Shown piece after piece: positions 1 to 7,702 of a DNA stretch of 19,136 nucleotides. The DNA comes from Actinomycetota bacterium (GTDB lineage: Bacteria > Actinomycetota > Humimicrobiia > Humimicrobiales > Humimicrobiaceae). The notes beneath the pieces were generated by a model, which was not told where the DNA came from, made no database searches, and saw only the letters and a list, made by a program, of their open reading frames with translations. Made by a program: the position numbers and the translations under genes. Numbering within the stretch: the stretch's first letter is position 1; each line of letters begins with the position of its first letter. The stretch is taken from assembly GCA_022865545.1 (NCBI GenBank), contig JALHTA010000361.1, forward strand, positions 1-19,136. The letters are read 5' to 3'.

Positions 1-1656
1 AGCCACTCACTGACACTCCGGGCCGGGCTAATACGGAAAATAGCTTCCGGGATCTATGCATTTCTACCTGCAGGCACAATAGTACTCCAAAAGATCGAGC
101 AGATAATCCGGGAAGAAATGAACAGGGCAGGAGCGGTTGAAATATTGCTGCCGGTTATGCAGCCTTCGGATCTCTGGAAAAAATCAGGACGTTGGGATGA
201 ATATGGACCAGAGCTTTTCAGGTTGAAGGATAGGAGTGAAAGGGATTTTTGCCTTGGTCCTACGCATGAGGAACTAATAACATACCTTGCTTATCATGAT
301 ATAAGGTCCTATAAGGACCTGCCCCTTAATCTCTACCAGATACAAGTGAAATTCAGGGACGAGATAAGGCCCAGGTATGGACTTTTAAGAGCAAGAGAAT
401 TCATAATGAAAGATGCATACAGTTTTTGTGAGGATGAAAAAGGACTGGATGAGATCTATAAAAAAATGCACGCGGCGTACAGCAGGATAGTCGAACGGAT
501 GGATCTCAAATTCAGGGCCGTAGATGCAGATACAGGACTTATTGGTGGAAAATCCTCTCATGAGTTTCTTGTGCTTGCAAGTGAAGGTGAAGAGACACTG
601 GTCTATTGTAAGGATTGTAACTATGCTGCAAATATGGAGATGGCAGATTTTAAGATAGGTGAAGAAACAGAAGATGCGGCCCGGGAACATTCCGGGATAG
701 AAGAGGTATCGACTCCGGGGACCACTGATATAGAAGGACTAGCCAGCTATTTAAATATATCTAAGAAAAATATACTGAAGACTGTTCTTCTAAGTGATGA
801 TGAAAAAAATGTATATTCATTTTTAATAAGGGCAGACCATCAGCTAAATCTAACAAAAGCCGAAAAACTGGTGGGAAAAAAACTTGAGTTTTTCAAGGAC
901 AGTGATGATGATCCCAGGTTTACCATGGGATATGTCGGTCCGGTCGGCCTGGATAATACAAATGGGATCTATGGTGATAATTCCATAAAGGATATGAAAG
1001 ATTTCATCACTGGTGCAAATAAAATAGATACACATTTAAAAAATGTTAATATAGGCAGAGACTTCAAAGTAGATGATTTTGGTAATTTCTCATATCCGCT
1101 CAAAACAGATATATGCATAAAATGTGGTGGTAAGCTGCAAATAGAAAAAGGAATCGAGATAGGTCATATTTTTAAACTCGGGAAAAAATATAGCGAGAAG
1201 ATGGGTGCCATGTTCCTAGACAGGGATGGTAAACAAAAACCATTCGTAATGGGATGTTATGGTATAGGTGTTACAAGGATCATGTCTGCTGTGATAGAGC
1301 AGCTCCATGATGAAAAGGGAATAATATGGCCGCCATCGATTGCTCCATACCTTGTCAACCTTATTGTCACTACCTCCAAAGACAGCGCCATGAAAGATGC
1401 CGCAGACAAATTATATGATGAACTTAATAAGGCGGAGATCGAAGTACTATATGATGACCGCAATATCAGCGCTGGTATAAAGTTTAAAGATTCAGACCTT
1501 CTTGGAATACCCTTAAGGATGATAATAGGAAAAAAATATCTTGATACCAGGATGATAGAAGTGCAATTCCGAAAAGATGGTAAAAAGACCGAGATGGCCC
1601 TTGACGGCATAGTATCCTTTATTGAGGATTTTAAAAACAAAAATATAAAAAAGTAA
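1..1656 (+). CDS. proS: Prolyl-tRNA synthetase, bacterial type, 5' end outside window
   Basis: Class II aminoacyl-tRNA synthetase that charges tRNA-Pro in the cytoplasm. The reading frame is open from base 1. The 39 codons before the first ATG (118) encode typical ProRS N-terminal sequence (LRAGLIRKIASGIY, then IEQIIREEMNRAGA), so the gene begins upstream of the window and 118 is not its start. The visible part is 551 residues. Motif 2 is seen at FRDEIRPRYGLLRAREF and motif 3 at GCYGIGVTRI. Between them lies the bacterial editing (INS) domain, around STPGTTDIEGLASYL to the end of TNGIYGDN. A CIKCGG pair precedes the return to the catalytic core. The C-terminal HGTP anticodon-binding domain starts near IAPYLVNLIV. 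recD2 follows after 8 nt, so the two are probably co-transcribed. Only about 15-20 N-terminal residues seem to be missing, judged from family length. Confidence 0.97.
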   Translation, partial: SHSLTLRAGLIRKIASGIYAFLPAGTIVLQKIEQIIREEMNRAGAVEILLPVMQPSDLWKKSGRWDEYGPELFRLKDRSERDFCLGPTHEELITYLAYHDIRSYKDLPLNLYQIQVKFRDEIRPRYGLLRAREFIMKDAYSFCEDEKGLDEIYKKMHAAYSRIVERMDLKFRAVDADTGLIGGKSSHEFLVLASEGEETLVYCKDCNYAANMEMADFKIGEETEDAAREHSGIEEVSTPGTTDIEGLASYLNISKKNILKTVLLSDDEKNVYSFLIRADHQLNLTKAEKLVGKKLEFFKDSDDDPRFTMGYVGPVGLDNTNGIYGDNSIKDMKDFITGANKIDTHLKNVNIGRDFKVDDFGNFSYPLKTDICIKCGGKLQIEKGIEIGHIFKLGKKYSEKMGAMFLDRDGKQKPFVMGCYGIGVTRIMSAVIEQLHDEKGIIWPPSIAPYLVNLIVTTSKDSAMKDAADKLYDELNKAEIEVLYDDRNISAGIKFKDSDLLGIPLRMIIGKKYLDTRMIEVQFRKDGKKTEMALDGIVSFIEDFKNKNIKK

Positions 1657-1664
1657 ATCCCTGT

Positions 1665-3833
1665 ATGGAAAAAGATGAAAAAAATATCCGGGGGGTACTT
1701 GAGAAGATAGTATTCAAGAATCCAGATAGCGGTTATATGGTCGGCAGGATACGGCTTGAGGATGATGAGCTGGTCACAGTCGTCGGTAAAGTTTTTGAAC
1801 TTCAATGTGGTGAAGAGCTTGAGATACAGGGTCGCTGGATAGTCAATAAGACTTATGGAAAACAATTCGAGATCAAGAAAGTAAAGGCTCATACTCCGTC
1901 CACCACTATTGGAATAGAAAATTACCTCGGTTCGGGGCTCATAAAGGGAGTAGGCCCTGTAGTGGCAAAGAAGATAGTAGAAAAATTTGGTAAAAAAACT
2001 CTTGATATACTTGATGATGATCCTGAAAGATTGTCCGTCATTGAGGGGATCGGCCAAAAAAGAATAAAACAGATAATAAAATCATGGCAGAAGCACAAGA
2101 AGATCAGGGAAGTAATGATATTCTTGCAGTCTTATGGCATATCGAGCACTTATTCTGCAAAAATATATAATACCTATGGAGAAAATGCTGTAAGTGTTAT
2201 AAAAATAAATCCTTATAGATTAGCAGAAGATATTTTTGGTATTGGTTTTAAAACAGCCGATGATATAGCACGAAAAGTCGGAATACCTGAGGACTCAATA
2301 TTCAGGATCAAGGCAGGTATTATTTACCTGCTGCACAGAGCCGAGGATAATGGCCACTGTTTCCTCCCGGTTGAGGAGATATTAGCAGTATCTACAGATT
2401 TTCTCAGAATTGATCTATCAATAATAAACAATGCTATCCGTGAACTTCAGGAAGAAGAAAAAATAATTATTGTAAAAGATGGAGAAGGAAATAAGATATA
2501 TCGTAGTAACCTCTACCGCAGTGAAGTTTTCGTAAGTAAAAAAATACTTGAACTGATTGGTATTGATGATAATAAAGATAACCGGACCGGCAGGGAGTCT
2601 CTATATAGAAGGCTTATAGGTGAGATGGCAGATGCAGATGGTATATTACTGGATGCAATACAGGTAAATGCAATAATTATGGCCCTTACCGAAAGAATAA
2701 TGATAATCACGGGAAGTCCCGGCACAGGGAAAAGTACAATACTGAATTTCATAATAAAAATCCTTGAAAGAGAAAAAAAGAAATTTATGATGGCTGCTCC
2801 CACGGGTAGAGCTTCCAAGAGAATGACAGAAACTACCGGAAGGGAATCGAAGACGATACATAGACTTCTAAATTTTAATCCGAAACTAAATAAATTTCTA
2901 AAAGATGAGGATAACCCGATTGATGCAGACATCATTATCATAGACGAGGCATCAATGATCGATATCAGGCTTATGAGAAACCTGCTTTCAGCAATAAAAA
3001 GTGACAGCAGCTTGATCTTTGTGGGGGATATAGACCAGCTTCCATCCGTTGGACCAGGCTATGTCCTTGGAGATCTTATCAATTCCGGGAATATACCTGT
3101 TTGCGAGCTAAAAAAAATATACAGGCAGGAAGGTCAGAGCCAGATAATAAGGAATGCTCACAAGGTCAGGGATGGACAGTTCCCCTACATAAAGAATAAA
3201 GATTCAGAAGATTTTTTCTTTTTAGAAAAAAATGATCCCGAAGAAGTGGTTAATTTGATACTGCACCTTCTTACCAATAAAATACCTTCAAGTTTTGGAA
3301 TGGATCCCTTAAATGATGTACAGGTTCTTGTCCCTACAAATAAGGGAGTATGCGGTGTTATCAATCTTAATAGCAGGATACAAAAAATATTGAACCCGGG
3401 AAGTACGGGGCTGCTTCATGGGAACAGGTGGTTTAGGGTGGGGGACAAGGTGATACAGCTCAAGAATAATTATAATAAGGGTATCTATAATGGGGATATC
3501 GGCATTATAACTAGTATTGATATGGAGCTTAATGAAGCCAGCATAGAATATGATGGGAGAAAAGTCGATTATAGCTTTTATGAAATGGATGAAATAAATC
3601 ATTCTTATGCTATTTCGATCCATAAATCCCAGGGATCTGAGTTCAAATGCGTTATCATACCTCTTCTTACTTCTCATTATATGTTGCTTCAGAGGAACCT
3701 CCTTTATACAGCTTTGACAAGGGCCAGGGAGCTTGCAATACTTGTCGGAAGCAAGAAAGCAATAGGTATGGCTGTTAATAAAAACATTGTAGAAAAGAGG
3801 TTTACAAGCCTAAAGGAATTGATACAGGTATAG
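1665..3833 (+). CDS. recD2: RecD2-type 5'-3' DNA helicase (AAA_30 / UvrD_C_2)
   Basis: Superfamily 1B ATP-dependent helicase of the RecD2/YrrC family. These act in DNA repair and replication restart without RecBC. The 722 residues match the family length of about 720-750. An N-terminal OB-like domain (about 1-90, GVLEKIVFKNPDSGYMVGRI) is followed by helix-hairpin-helix segments (about 95-200, with GVGPVVAKKI and GIGQKRIKQI). The RecA-like core has Walker A GSPGTGKST at 350-358, Walker B IIIIDEAS at about 423-430 and GDIDQLPSVGPG. The C-terminal motifs YAISIHKSQGSEF and LLYTALTRAR are the SF1 motif V/VI region. The ATG lies 8 nt after proS with no clear Shine-Dalgarno, so translation may depend on proS readthrough. 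recD2 occupies the place where rimP usually sits between proS and nusA. Identification is firm; its biological role here is inferred from the family. Confidence 0.95.
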   Translation: MEKDEKNIRGVLEKIVFKNPDSGYMVGRIRLEDDELVTVVGKVFELQCGEELEIQGRWIVNKTYGKQFEIKKVKAHTPSTTIGIENYLGSGLIKGVGPVVAKKIVEKFGKKTLDILDDDPERLSVIEGIGQKRIKQIIKSWQKHKKIREVMIFLQSYGISSTYSAKIYNTYGENAVSVIKINPYRLAEDIFGIGFKTADDIARKVGIPEDSIFRIKAGIIYLLHRAEDNGHCFLPVEEILAVSTDFLRIDLSIINNAIRELQEEEKIIIVKDGEGNKIYRSNLYRSEVFVSKKILELIGIDDNKDNRTGRESLYRRLIGEMADADGILLDAIQVNAIIMALTERIMIITGSPGTGKSTILNFIIKILEREKKKFMMAAPTGRASKRMTETTGRESKTIHRLLNFNPKLNKFLKDEDNPIDADIIIIDEASMIDIRLMRNLLSAIKSDSSLIFVGDIDQLPSVGPGYVLGDLINSGNIPVCELKKIYRQEGQSQIIRNAHKVRDGQFPYIKNKDSEDFFFLEKNDPEEVVNLILHLLTNKIPSSFGMDPLNDVQVLVPTNKGVCGVINLNSRIQKILNPGSTGLLHGNRWFRVGDKVIQLKNNYNKGIYNGDIGIITSIDMELNEASIEYDGRKVDYSFYEMDEINHSYAISIHKSQGSEFKCVIIPLLTSHYMLLQRNLLYTALTRARELAILVGSKKAIGMAVNKNIVEKRFTSLKELIQV

Positions 3834-3864
3834 CTGTAAATTTATATAACTTTTTTTTGTTTTA

Positions 3865-3873
3865 TGCTATACT
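3865..3873 (+). promoter_or_regulatory. Extended -10 promoter candidate upstream of nusA
   Basis: TGCTATACT is a perfect extended -10 pattern (TGn then TATACT, 5/6 to TATAAT). The sequence 17 nt upstream (around 3845-3850) has no good -35 match, as is common for extended -10 promoters. The predicted start is near 3879-3881. That leaves about 50 nt before the hairpin at 3902-3933 and about 90 nt before the nusA start. It is the best housekeeping promoter match I saw in the 127-nt gap between recD2 and nusA and could drive the nusA-infB-rbfA run. This is a motif match only. Confidence 0.5.
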
Positions 3874-3901
3874 CTTTACGAAATTTTAAGACGAGATGAC
3901 T

Positions 3902-3933
3902 AAAAATAGTGGGCAATCTCCCACTATTTTTTT
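3902..3933 (+). terminator. Intrinsic terminator or attenuator before nusA
   Basis: A perfect 12-bp inverted repeat (3902-3913 with 3920-3931) has core GTGGG / CCCAC, a 6-nt CAATCT loop and a run of seven Ts at 3927-3933. This is the classic shape of a Rho-independent terminator. It sits about 70 nt after recD2, so it could end proS-recD2 transcripts. It also lies just downstream of the promoter candidate at 3865-3873 and upstream of nusA, so it may act as an attenuator in a short nusA leader. Because of the A-run on the left arm it could work in both directions. The hairpin is certain as sequence; its role as attenuator or plain terminator is inference. Confidence 0.75.
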
Positions 3934-3958
3934 GATTAAAAACTATTTAATAAAATGT

Positions 3959-3964
3959 AGGTGA
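3959..3964 (+). promoter_or_regulatory. Shine-Dalgarno that sets the nusA start
   Basis: AGGTGA is an exact complement of the 16S anti-Shine-Dalgarno UCACCU and lies 5 nt before GTG 3970. It overlaps the earlier in-frame GTG at 3961, which therefore cannot be the start served by this site. The choice of 3970 also gives the family-typical N-terminus MNKQLIAALAELEREKG. Confidence 0.8.
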
Positions 3965-3969
3965 TTTGG

Positions 3970-5040
3970 GTGAATAAACAATTAATTGCAGCGCTTGCAG
4001 AGCTGGAAAGAGAAAAGGGCATAAAGATGGTTACCATAATAGAAGCTCTTGAGATTGCCCTTGCTTCAGCCTACAAAAAAAATTACCAGGTTGACTATGA
4101 ATGCAGGATTGATGTTGATACCAAGAGCGGGGAAATAAAGGTATATAAGATAATCGAAGACCCTGAAAAAGAGGGAGATGATGCCGATGTGAAAGAAGTC
4201 GATGTGAAAGAAGTCGATGTCACTCCGGATAATTTTGGCAGGATAGCCGCTCAAACAGCAAAGCAGGTCATAAGGCAAAGGATGAAAGAAGCTGAGAGGG
4301 AGATAATGTATGATGAGTTTAAGGACAGGGTAGGAGATCTGGTTACGGGCATAGTACAGCAGAGTGATTCAAGATTTACCCTTGTCGACCTCGGAAAGGT
4401 AGAGGCTCTTCTTCCCCAATATGAGCAGGCTCCCGGTGAGAGGTACAGGCATGGTGAAAGAGTAAAATGCTTTATATCTGATGTAAGAAAAACAACAAAG
4501 GGTCCGCAAGTAATAGTATCACGTTCACATACAGGATTAATAAGAAAACTTTTTGAGCTCGAGGTTCCGGAGATTTATGAAGGAATAGTAGAAATCAAGA
4601 GCATTGCCCGTGAAGCTGGTTACCGGACAAAGATAGCTGTCGCTTCCAATGAAAAGAATGTCGACCCTGTAGGAGCTTGTGTCGGGCCAAAGGGGTCAAG
4701 AGTGAAGATGGTAGTCGATGAGCTTGGCGGGGAAAAGATAGATATAGTTGATTATAGTGATGATGTTGTCACATATATAAAAAATTCATTGAGTCCTGCA
4801 AGGGTGCATAAGGTGCTTTTGGATGATGAAAATAAATTTTCTCTTGTAGTTGTCTCAAATGATCAACTTTCTCTGGCGATCGGAAGGGAAGGTCAGAATG
4901 CAAGACTGGCGGCAAAATTAACTGGATGGAAAATAGATATAAAAAGTGAAAAACAGTTTGAAGATGAGCTTGCCGATGCTAGAGAAGAAAGAGTCCTTGG
5001 CCAGGAAGAGGAAGAAAAAACAGGGGAGAGCGAGAAGTAA
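3970..5040 (+). CDS. nusA: Transcription termination/antitermination factor NusA
   Basis: Binds RNA polymerase and nascent RNA; modulates pausing, termination and antitermination. I choose GTG 3970, supported by AGGTGA and the N-terminus MNKQLIAALAELEREKG. An in-frame GTG at 3961 would add MIW but overlaps the ribosome-binding site. The 356 residues match the Gram-positive form, which lacks the C-terminal acidic repeats of enterobacterial NusA. Order: N-terminal polymerase-binding domain (about 1-120), S1 (from about 122, GDLVTGIVQQ), KH1 (about 195-275, with GACVGPKGSRV), KH2 (about 276-340, with SLAIGREGQNARLAAKLTGW) and a short acidic tail rich in Glu. The N-terminal domain carries a tandem 15-bp duplication at 4186-4215 (DVKEV twice). 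infB follows after 43 nt. ylxR and ylxQ, usual between nusA and infB, are absent. Confidence 0.96.
   Translation: MNKQLIAALAELEREKGIKMVTIIEALEIALASAYKKNYQVDYECRIDVDTKSGEIKVYKIIEDPEKEGDDADVKEVDVKEVDVTPDNFGRIAAQTAKQVIRQRMKEAEREIMYDEFKDRVGDLVTGIVQQSDSRFTLVDLGKVEALLPQYEQAPGERYRHGERVKCFISDVRKTTKGPQVIVSRSHTGLIRKLFELEVPEIYEGIVEIKSIAREAGYRTKIAVASNEKNVDPVGACVGPKGSRVKMVVDELGGEKIDIVDYSDDVVTYIKNSLSPARVHKVLLDDENKFSLVVVSNDQLSLAIGREGQNARLAAKLTGWKIDIKSEKQFEDELADAREERVLGQEEEEKTGESEK
4186..4215 (+). repeat. In-frame 15-bp tandem duplication in nusA
   Basis: GATGTGAAAGAAGTC occurs twice in direct tandem (4186-4200 and 4201-4215), and a further GATGT begins a partial third copy. It encodes DVKEVDVKEVDV in the NusA N-terminal domain. 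The two copies are identical, which suggests recent slippage. Confidence 0.9.
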
Positions 5041-5078
5041 TATAAAAGATTTAGATAGAATTTTGGTTTATCAGCTAT

Positions 5079-5084
5079 AGGAAG
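5079..5084 (+). promoter_or_regulatory. Shine-Dalgarno for infB; spacing bears on the start codon
   Basis: AGGAAG lies at 5079-5084. Its last base is the first base of the GTG at 5084, which leaves no spacer for that start. It stands 8 nt before ATT 5093, a normal distance. An in-frame TAG at 5078-5080 rules out any start further upstream. Confidence 0.55.
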
Positions 5085-7696
5085 TGGTCGTTATTAAAGT
5101 TATTGAATTAGCAAAAGAGAAGAATTTAACTACAAATGATATTTTTGATATTTGTGACAGTGTTGGCATCGCCATCAAGGGACAGATGTCAGTATTAAAT
5201 GACTCTCAAGTAAAGAAGATCGAGATAGCCCTTATTAGGGAAGAAAAAAGAAAATCCAGGGAAGCTATATATAAAAAGGCAAGAGAGGCTGAAGAAAAGG
5301 TTCTGGAAGCGCAAAAGTTAGTTAAAGAAGCTGAGAAGAAAAAGAAGGATGAAGCTAAAAAAGTCAAAGAAGCAGCAAAGAAAGCAAGGGAAGCTGTAAA
5401 GAAAGCTAAGGAAGAAGAAAAGTTTCAGAAGGAAGAAGATAAGAGAGAAGCAGAAGAATCCAAGAAAAAGGCGGAAGAAGATAAGAAGAACGCTAAAGAA
5501 GCTAAGAAAAGAGTTGAAGAGGATAAGAAGAAAAAAGCTGAAGAAGTTAAAAAGATAGCTAAAGAGGCCGAGAATAAAGCCAGAGAAGAAGACATAAGAA
5601 AAGCTTCTGAAGCCAAGAAAAAAGAAGAAGAAAAGAAATTTACAAAGCCAGCCCCTAAAGCAAAGATAAAAGGTAAAAAGCAATCAGCATCAGTCCCTGA
5701 ACCTGAAGAAATAATATATGATAAGAAGGAAGATCCCGGACCAAAACATAAGAAAAAAGTGGGCTGGGAAGAAGAAAAGAAAATAAATATTCGAAGCGTT
5801 CTTTCAAAGGAGCTTGACCGGGAAGAAAAAGATGGAAGACTAAAAGCAAGATTTCTTCAAAAAAAGAGAGCCGATACGGGAATAGCAAGAAAAAAAGCCG
5901 GGACAAAAGAAAAGCAAAGTTTGGAAGAAGCTAGAAAGAAAAGACCCGAAATAAAGAAAACTGTTGAAATTCATGAAGGTGTTACCGTAAAACAGCTTTC
6001 TGAGAGAGTAAATATTCCATCAAATGAGATAATAACCATTCTATTTAATATGGGTGAGATAATCACTATAAATGATACCATTTCAAAAGACCTGATCGAA
6101 TATCTTTCACATGAATATGGATTCAAATACAGGATGATCGGTTTTGAGGAGAAAATGGAAGAAGTATACCAGGATGCCCCCGAAGACCTTATCGAAAGGG
6201 CTCCCATAGTGACTGTTATGGGTCATGTCGCTCATGGCAAAACAACACTTCTTGATTCAATAAGGGAAACAGAAGTAGCCGAAAGCGAAGCTGGCGGCAT
6301 AACACAACACATTGGAGCATACCAGGTAAAATATAATGACCGGAAGATAACTTTTATAGATACACCAGGGCATGAAGCTTTTACATCTATAAGGGCCAGA
6401 GGAGCAAAAGTCACTGATATTGCGATCATTGTAGTTTCAGCGGATGACGGGATAATGCCCCAGACTATTGAAGCAATAGACCATGCCAAGGATGCAGGCG
6501 TACCGATAATAGTAGCTATTAATAAAATAGATCTTCCCAATGCTGATCCAAAAAGGATTAAACAAAATCTTACCGAGCATGACCTCGTACCTGAGGATTG
6601 GGGTGGAGATACAATAGTAGTCGAGATATCTGCAAAAAACAAAATAAAGCTGGAAGACCTCCTGGAGATGGTCCTGCTGGTGGCAGATATGAATGAGATA
6701 AAAGGCAACCCAACGGCTGTAGGTATGGGAATTATTATAGAATCAAGACTTGATAAGGGCATGGGTGCCATTGGAACGCTTATAGTAAAAAGAGGAAAGA
6801 TAAAAATAGGCGATTCATTTGTAACGGGTGACTCTTATGGGAGGGTAAAGACCGTAAAGAATGAAGCCGGAGATAAATTAAAAGAAGCATCACTTTCCCA
6901 GCCAGTAGAAATAACAGGATTTTCATCGGTCCCCAAGGCTGGAGATAAGTTATTTATTGTAAAGAATGAAAAAGTTGCAAAAGAGCTTCTGGCCAGAAAA
7001 AACTATGAAAGAAAGATAAACCAGATAGAGGAATCAAAGGTAATAGTAACGCTTGAGAACCTGGCAGAAATATCAAGGGAAAATGAATTAAAGAAGCTTA
7101 AAATAATACTTAAAGCTGAATCAGGGGGATCTATAGATGCAGTTGAAAAATCCCTCAGCAATATCCAGCATGATGATATAAAAATTGTGATTATTCATAA
7201 GGGTATTGGAGCGATAACAGATAGTGACATCCTGCTTGGCGCTGCCGCCAATGCAATCGTTATAGGATTTGGAGTAGTGCCGACTGCCAAGGCAGTAGCA
7301 TTAAATAAAAAAGAAAAAATCGATCTCAGGACATATAGGATCATTTACAAATTAGTCGACGACATCAAGCTGGCCTTTGAAGGACTTCTTGAACCAGAGA
7401 TAGTTATTCTTGAAAAAGGAAAGGCAGATGTGCGCGAGGTCTTTAAAGTATCAAAGATCGGACAGGTAGCTGGATGCTATATTACCGAAGGTTCTGTTGA
7501 GAGAAGTGATATGGCAAGAGTCACAAGGGACGGTGCAATCATAAATGAAGGCAAGATCGGTACCCTGAGACGTTTCAAGGATGATGTCAAAACTGTTGCT
7601 TCCGGATATGAATGCGGAATCAGGCTGGAAAATTTCCAGGATATAAAAAAAGACGATATACTCGAATTTTTTGAAGTAAAACAACTTAAGACATAA
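5084..7696 (+). CDS. infB: Translation initiation factor IF-2
   Basis: GTPase that delivers initiator fMet-tRNA to the 30S subunit and promotes subunit joining. An N-terminal IF2_N module (about 4-48, VIELAKEKNLTTNDIF) is followed by a long Lys/Glu/Ala-rich linker (about 50-195), a second IF2_N (about 293-350) and the G domain. G1 is GHVAHGKTT (380-388), G3 DTPGHEAF (from 426), G4 NKID (480-483) and G5 SAK. The C-terminal domains follow (YECGIRLENFQDIKKDD near the end). G1 has Ala383 where nearly all IF2s have Asp. The start is uncertain: GTG 5084 touches the Shine-Dalgarno, whereas ATT 5093 has good spacing and would give MKVIELAKEK, the usual IF2 beginning. I keep 5084 as the conventional call. 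rbfA follows after 6 nt. Confidence 0.96.
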   Translation: MVVIKVIELAKEKNLTTNDIFDICDSVGIAIKGQMSVLNDSQVKKIEIALIREEKRKSREAIYKKAREAEEKVLEAQKLVKEAEKKKKDEAKKVKEAAKKAREAVKKAKEEEKFQKEEDKREAEESKKKAEEDKKNAKEAKKRVEEDKKKKAEEVKKIAKEAENKAREEDIRKASEAKKKEEEKKFTKPAPKAKIKGKKQSASVPEPEEIIYDKKEDPGPKHKKKVGWEEEKKINIRSVLSKELDREEKDGRLKARFLQKKRADTGIARKKAGTKEKQSLEEARKKRPEIKKTVEIHEGVTVKQLSERVNIPSNEIITILFNMGEIITINDTISKDLIEYLSHEYGFKYRMIGFEEKMEEVYQDAPEDLIERAPIVTVMGHVAHGKTTLLDSIRETEVAESEAGGITQHIGAYQVKYNDRKITFIDTPGHEAFTSIRARGAKVTDIAIIVVSADDGIMPQTIEAIDHAKDAGVPIIVAINKIDLPNADPKRIKQNLTEHDLVPEDWGGDTIVVEISAKNKIKLEDLLEMVLLVADMNEIKGNPTAVGMGIIIESRLDKGMGAIGTLIVKRGKIKIGDSFVTGDSYGRVKTVKNEAGDKLKEASLSQPVEITGFSSVPKAGDKLFIVKNEKVAKELLARKNYERKINQIEESKVIVTLENLAEISRENELKKLKIILKAESGGSIDAVEKSLSNIQHDDIKIVIIHKGIGAITDSDILLGAAANAIVIGFGVVPTAKAVALNKKEKIDLRTYRIIYKLVDDIKLAFEGLLEPEIVILEKGKADVREVFKVSKIGQVAGCYITEGSVERSDMARVTRDGAIINEGKIGTLRRFKDDVKTVASGYECGIRLENFQDIKKDDILEFFEVKQLKT
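5231..5660 (+). repeat. Low-complexity Lys/Glu/Ala-rich linker of IF-2
   Basis: About 145 codons of purine-rich sequence built from loose repeats of the type EEDKKKAEE, KEAKK and EEVKK. It encodes a highly charged, probably long helical or disordered linker between the two IF2_N modules. The purine bias makes spurious open frames on the other strand, which I do not regard as genes. Confidence 0.8.
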
Positions 7697-7702
7697 AGCA
7701 TT

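Noticed and set aside
1257..2057. A 266-residue minus-strand open frame across the proS-recD2 junction
   Set aside because: It lies antisense to conserved domains of two firmly identified genes and has no recognisable motif.
3820..3859. Possible terminator at the end of recD2 (TACAG / CTGTA followed by T8)
   Set aside because: The stem is only 5 bp and 12 nt separate it from the T run; the hairpin at 3902-3933 is a far better candidate.
5318..5906. Open frames on the minus strand opposite infB
   Set aside because: They mirror the Lys/Glu/Ala-rich purine tract of infB, giving Phe/Leu/Ser-rich products without recognisable domains or ribosome-binding sites.
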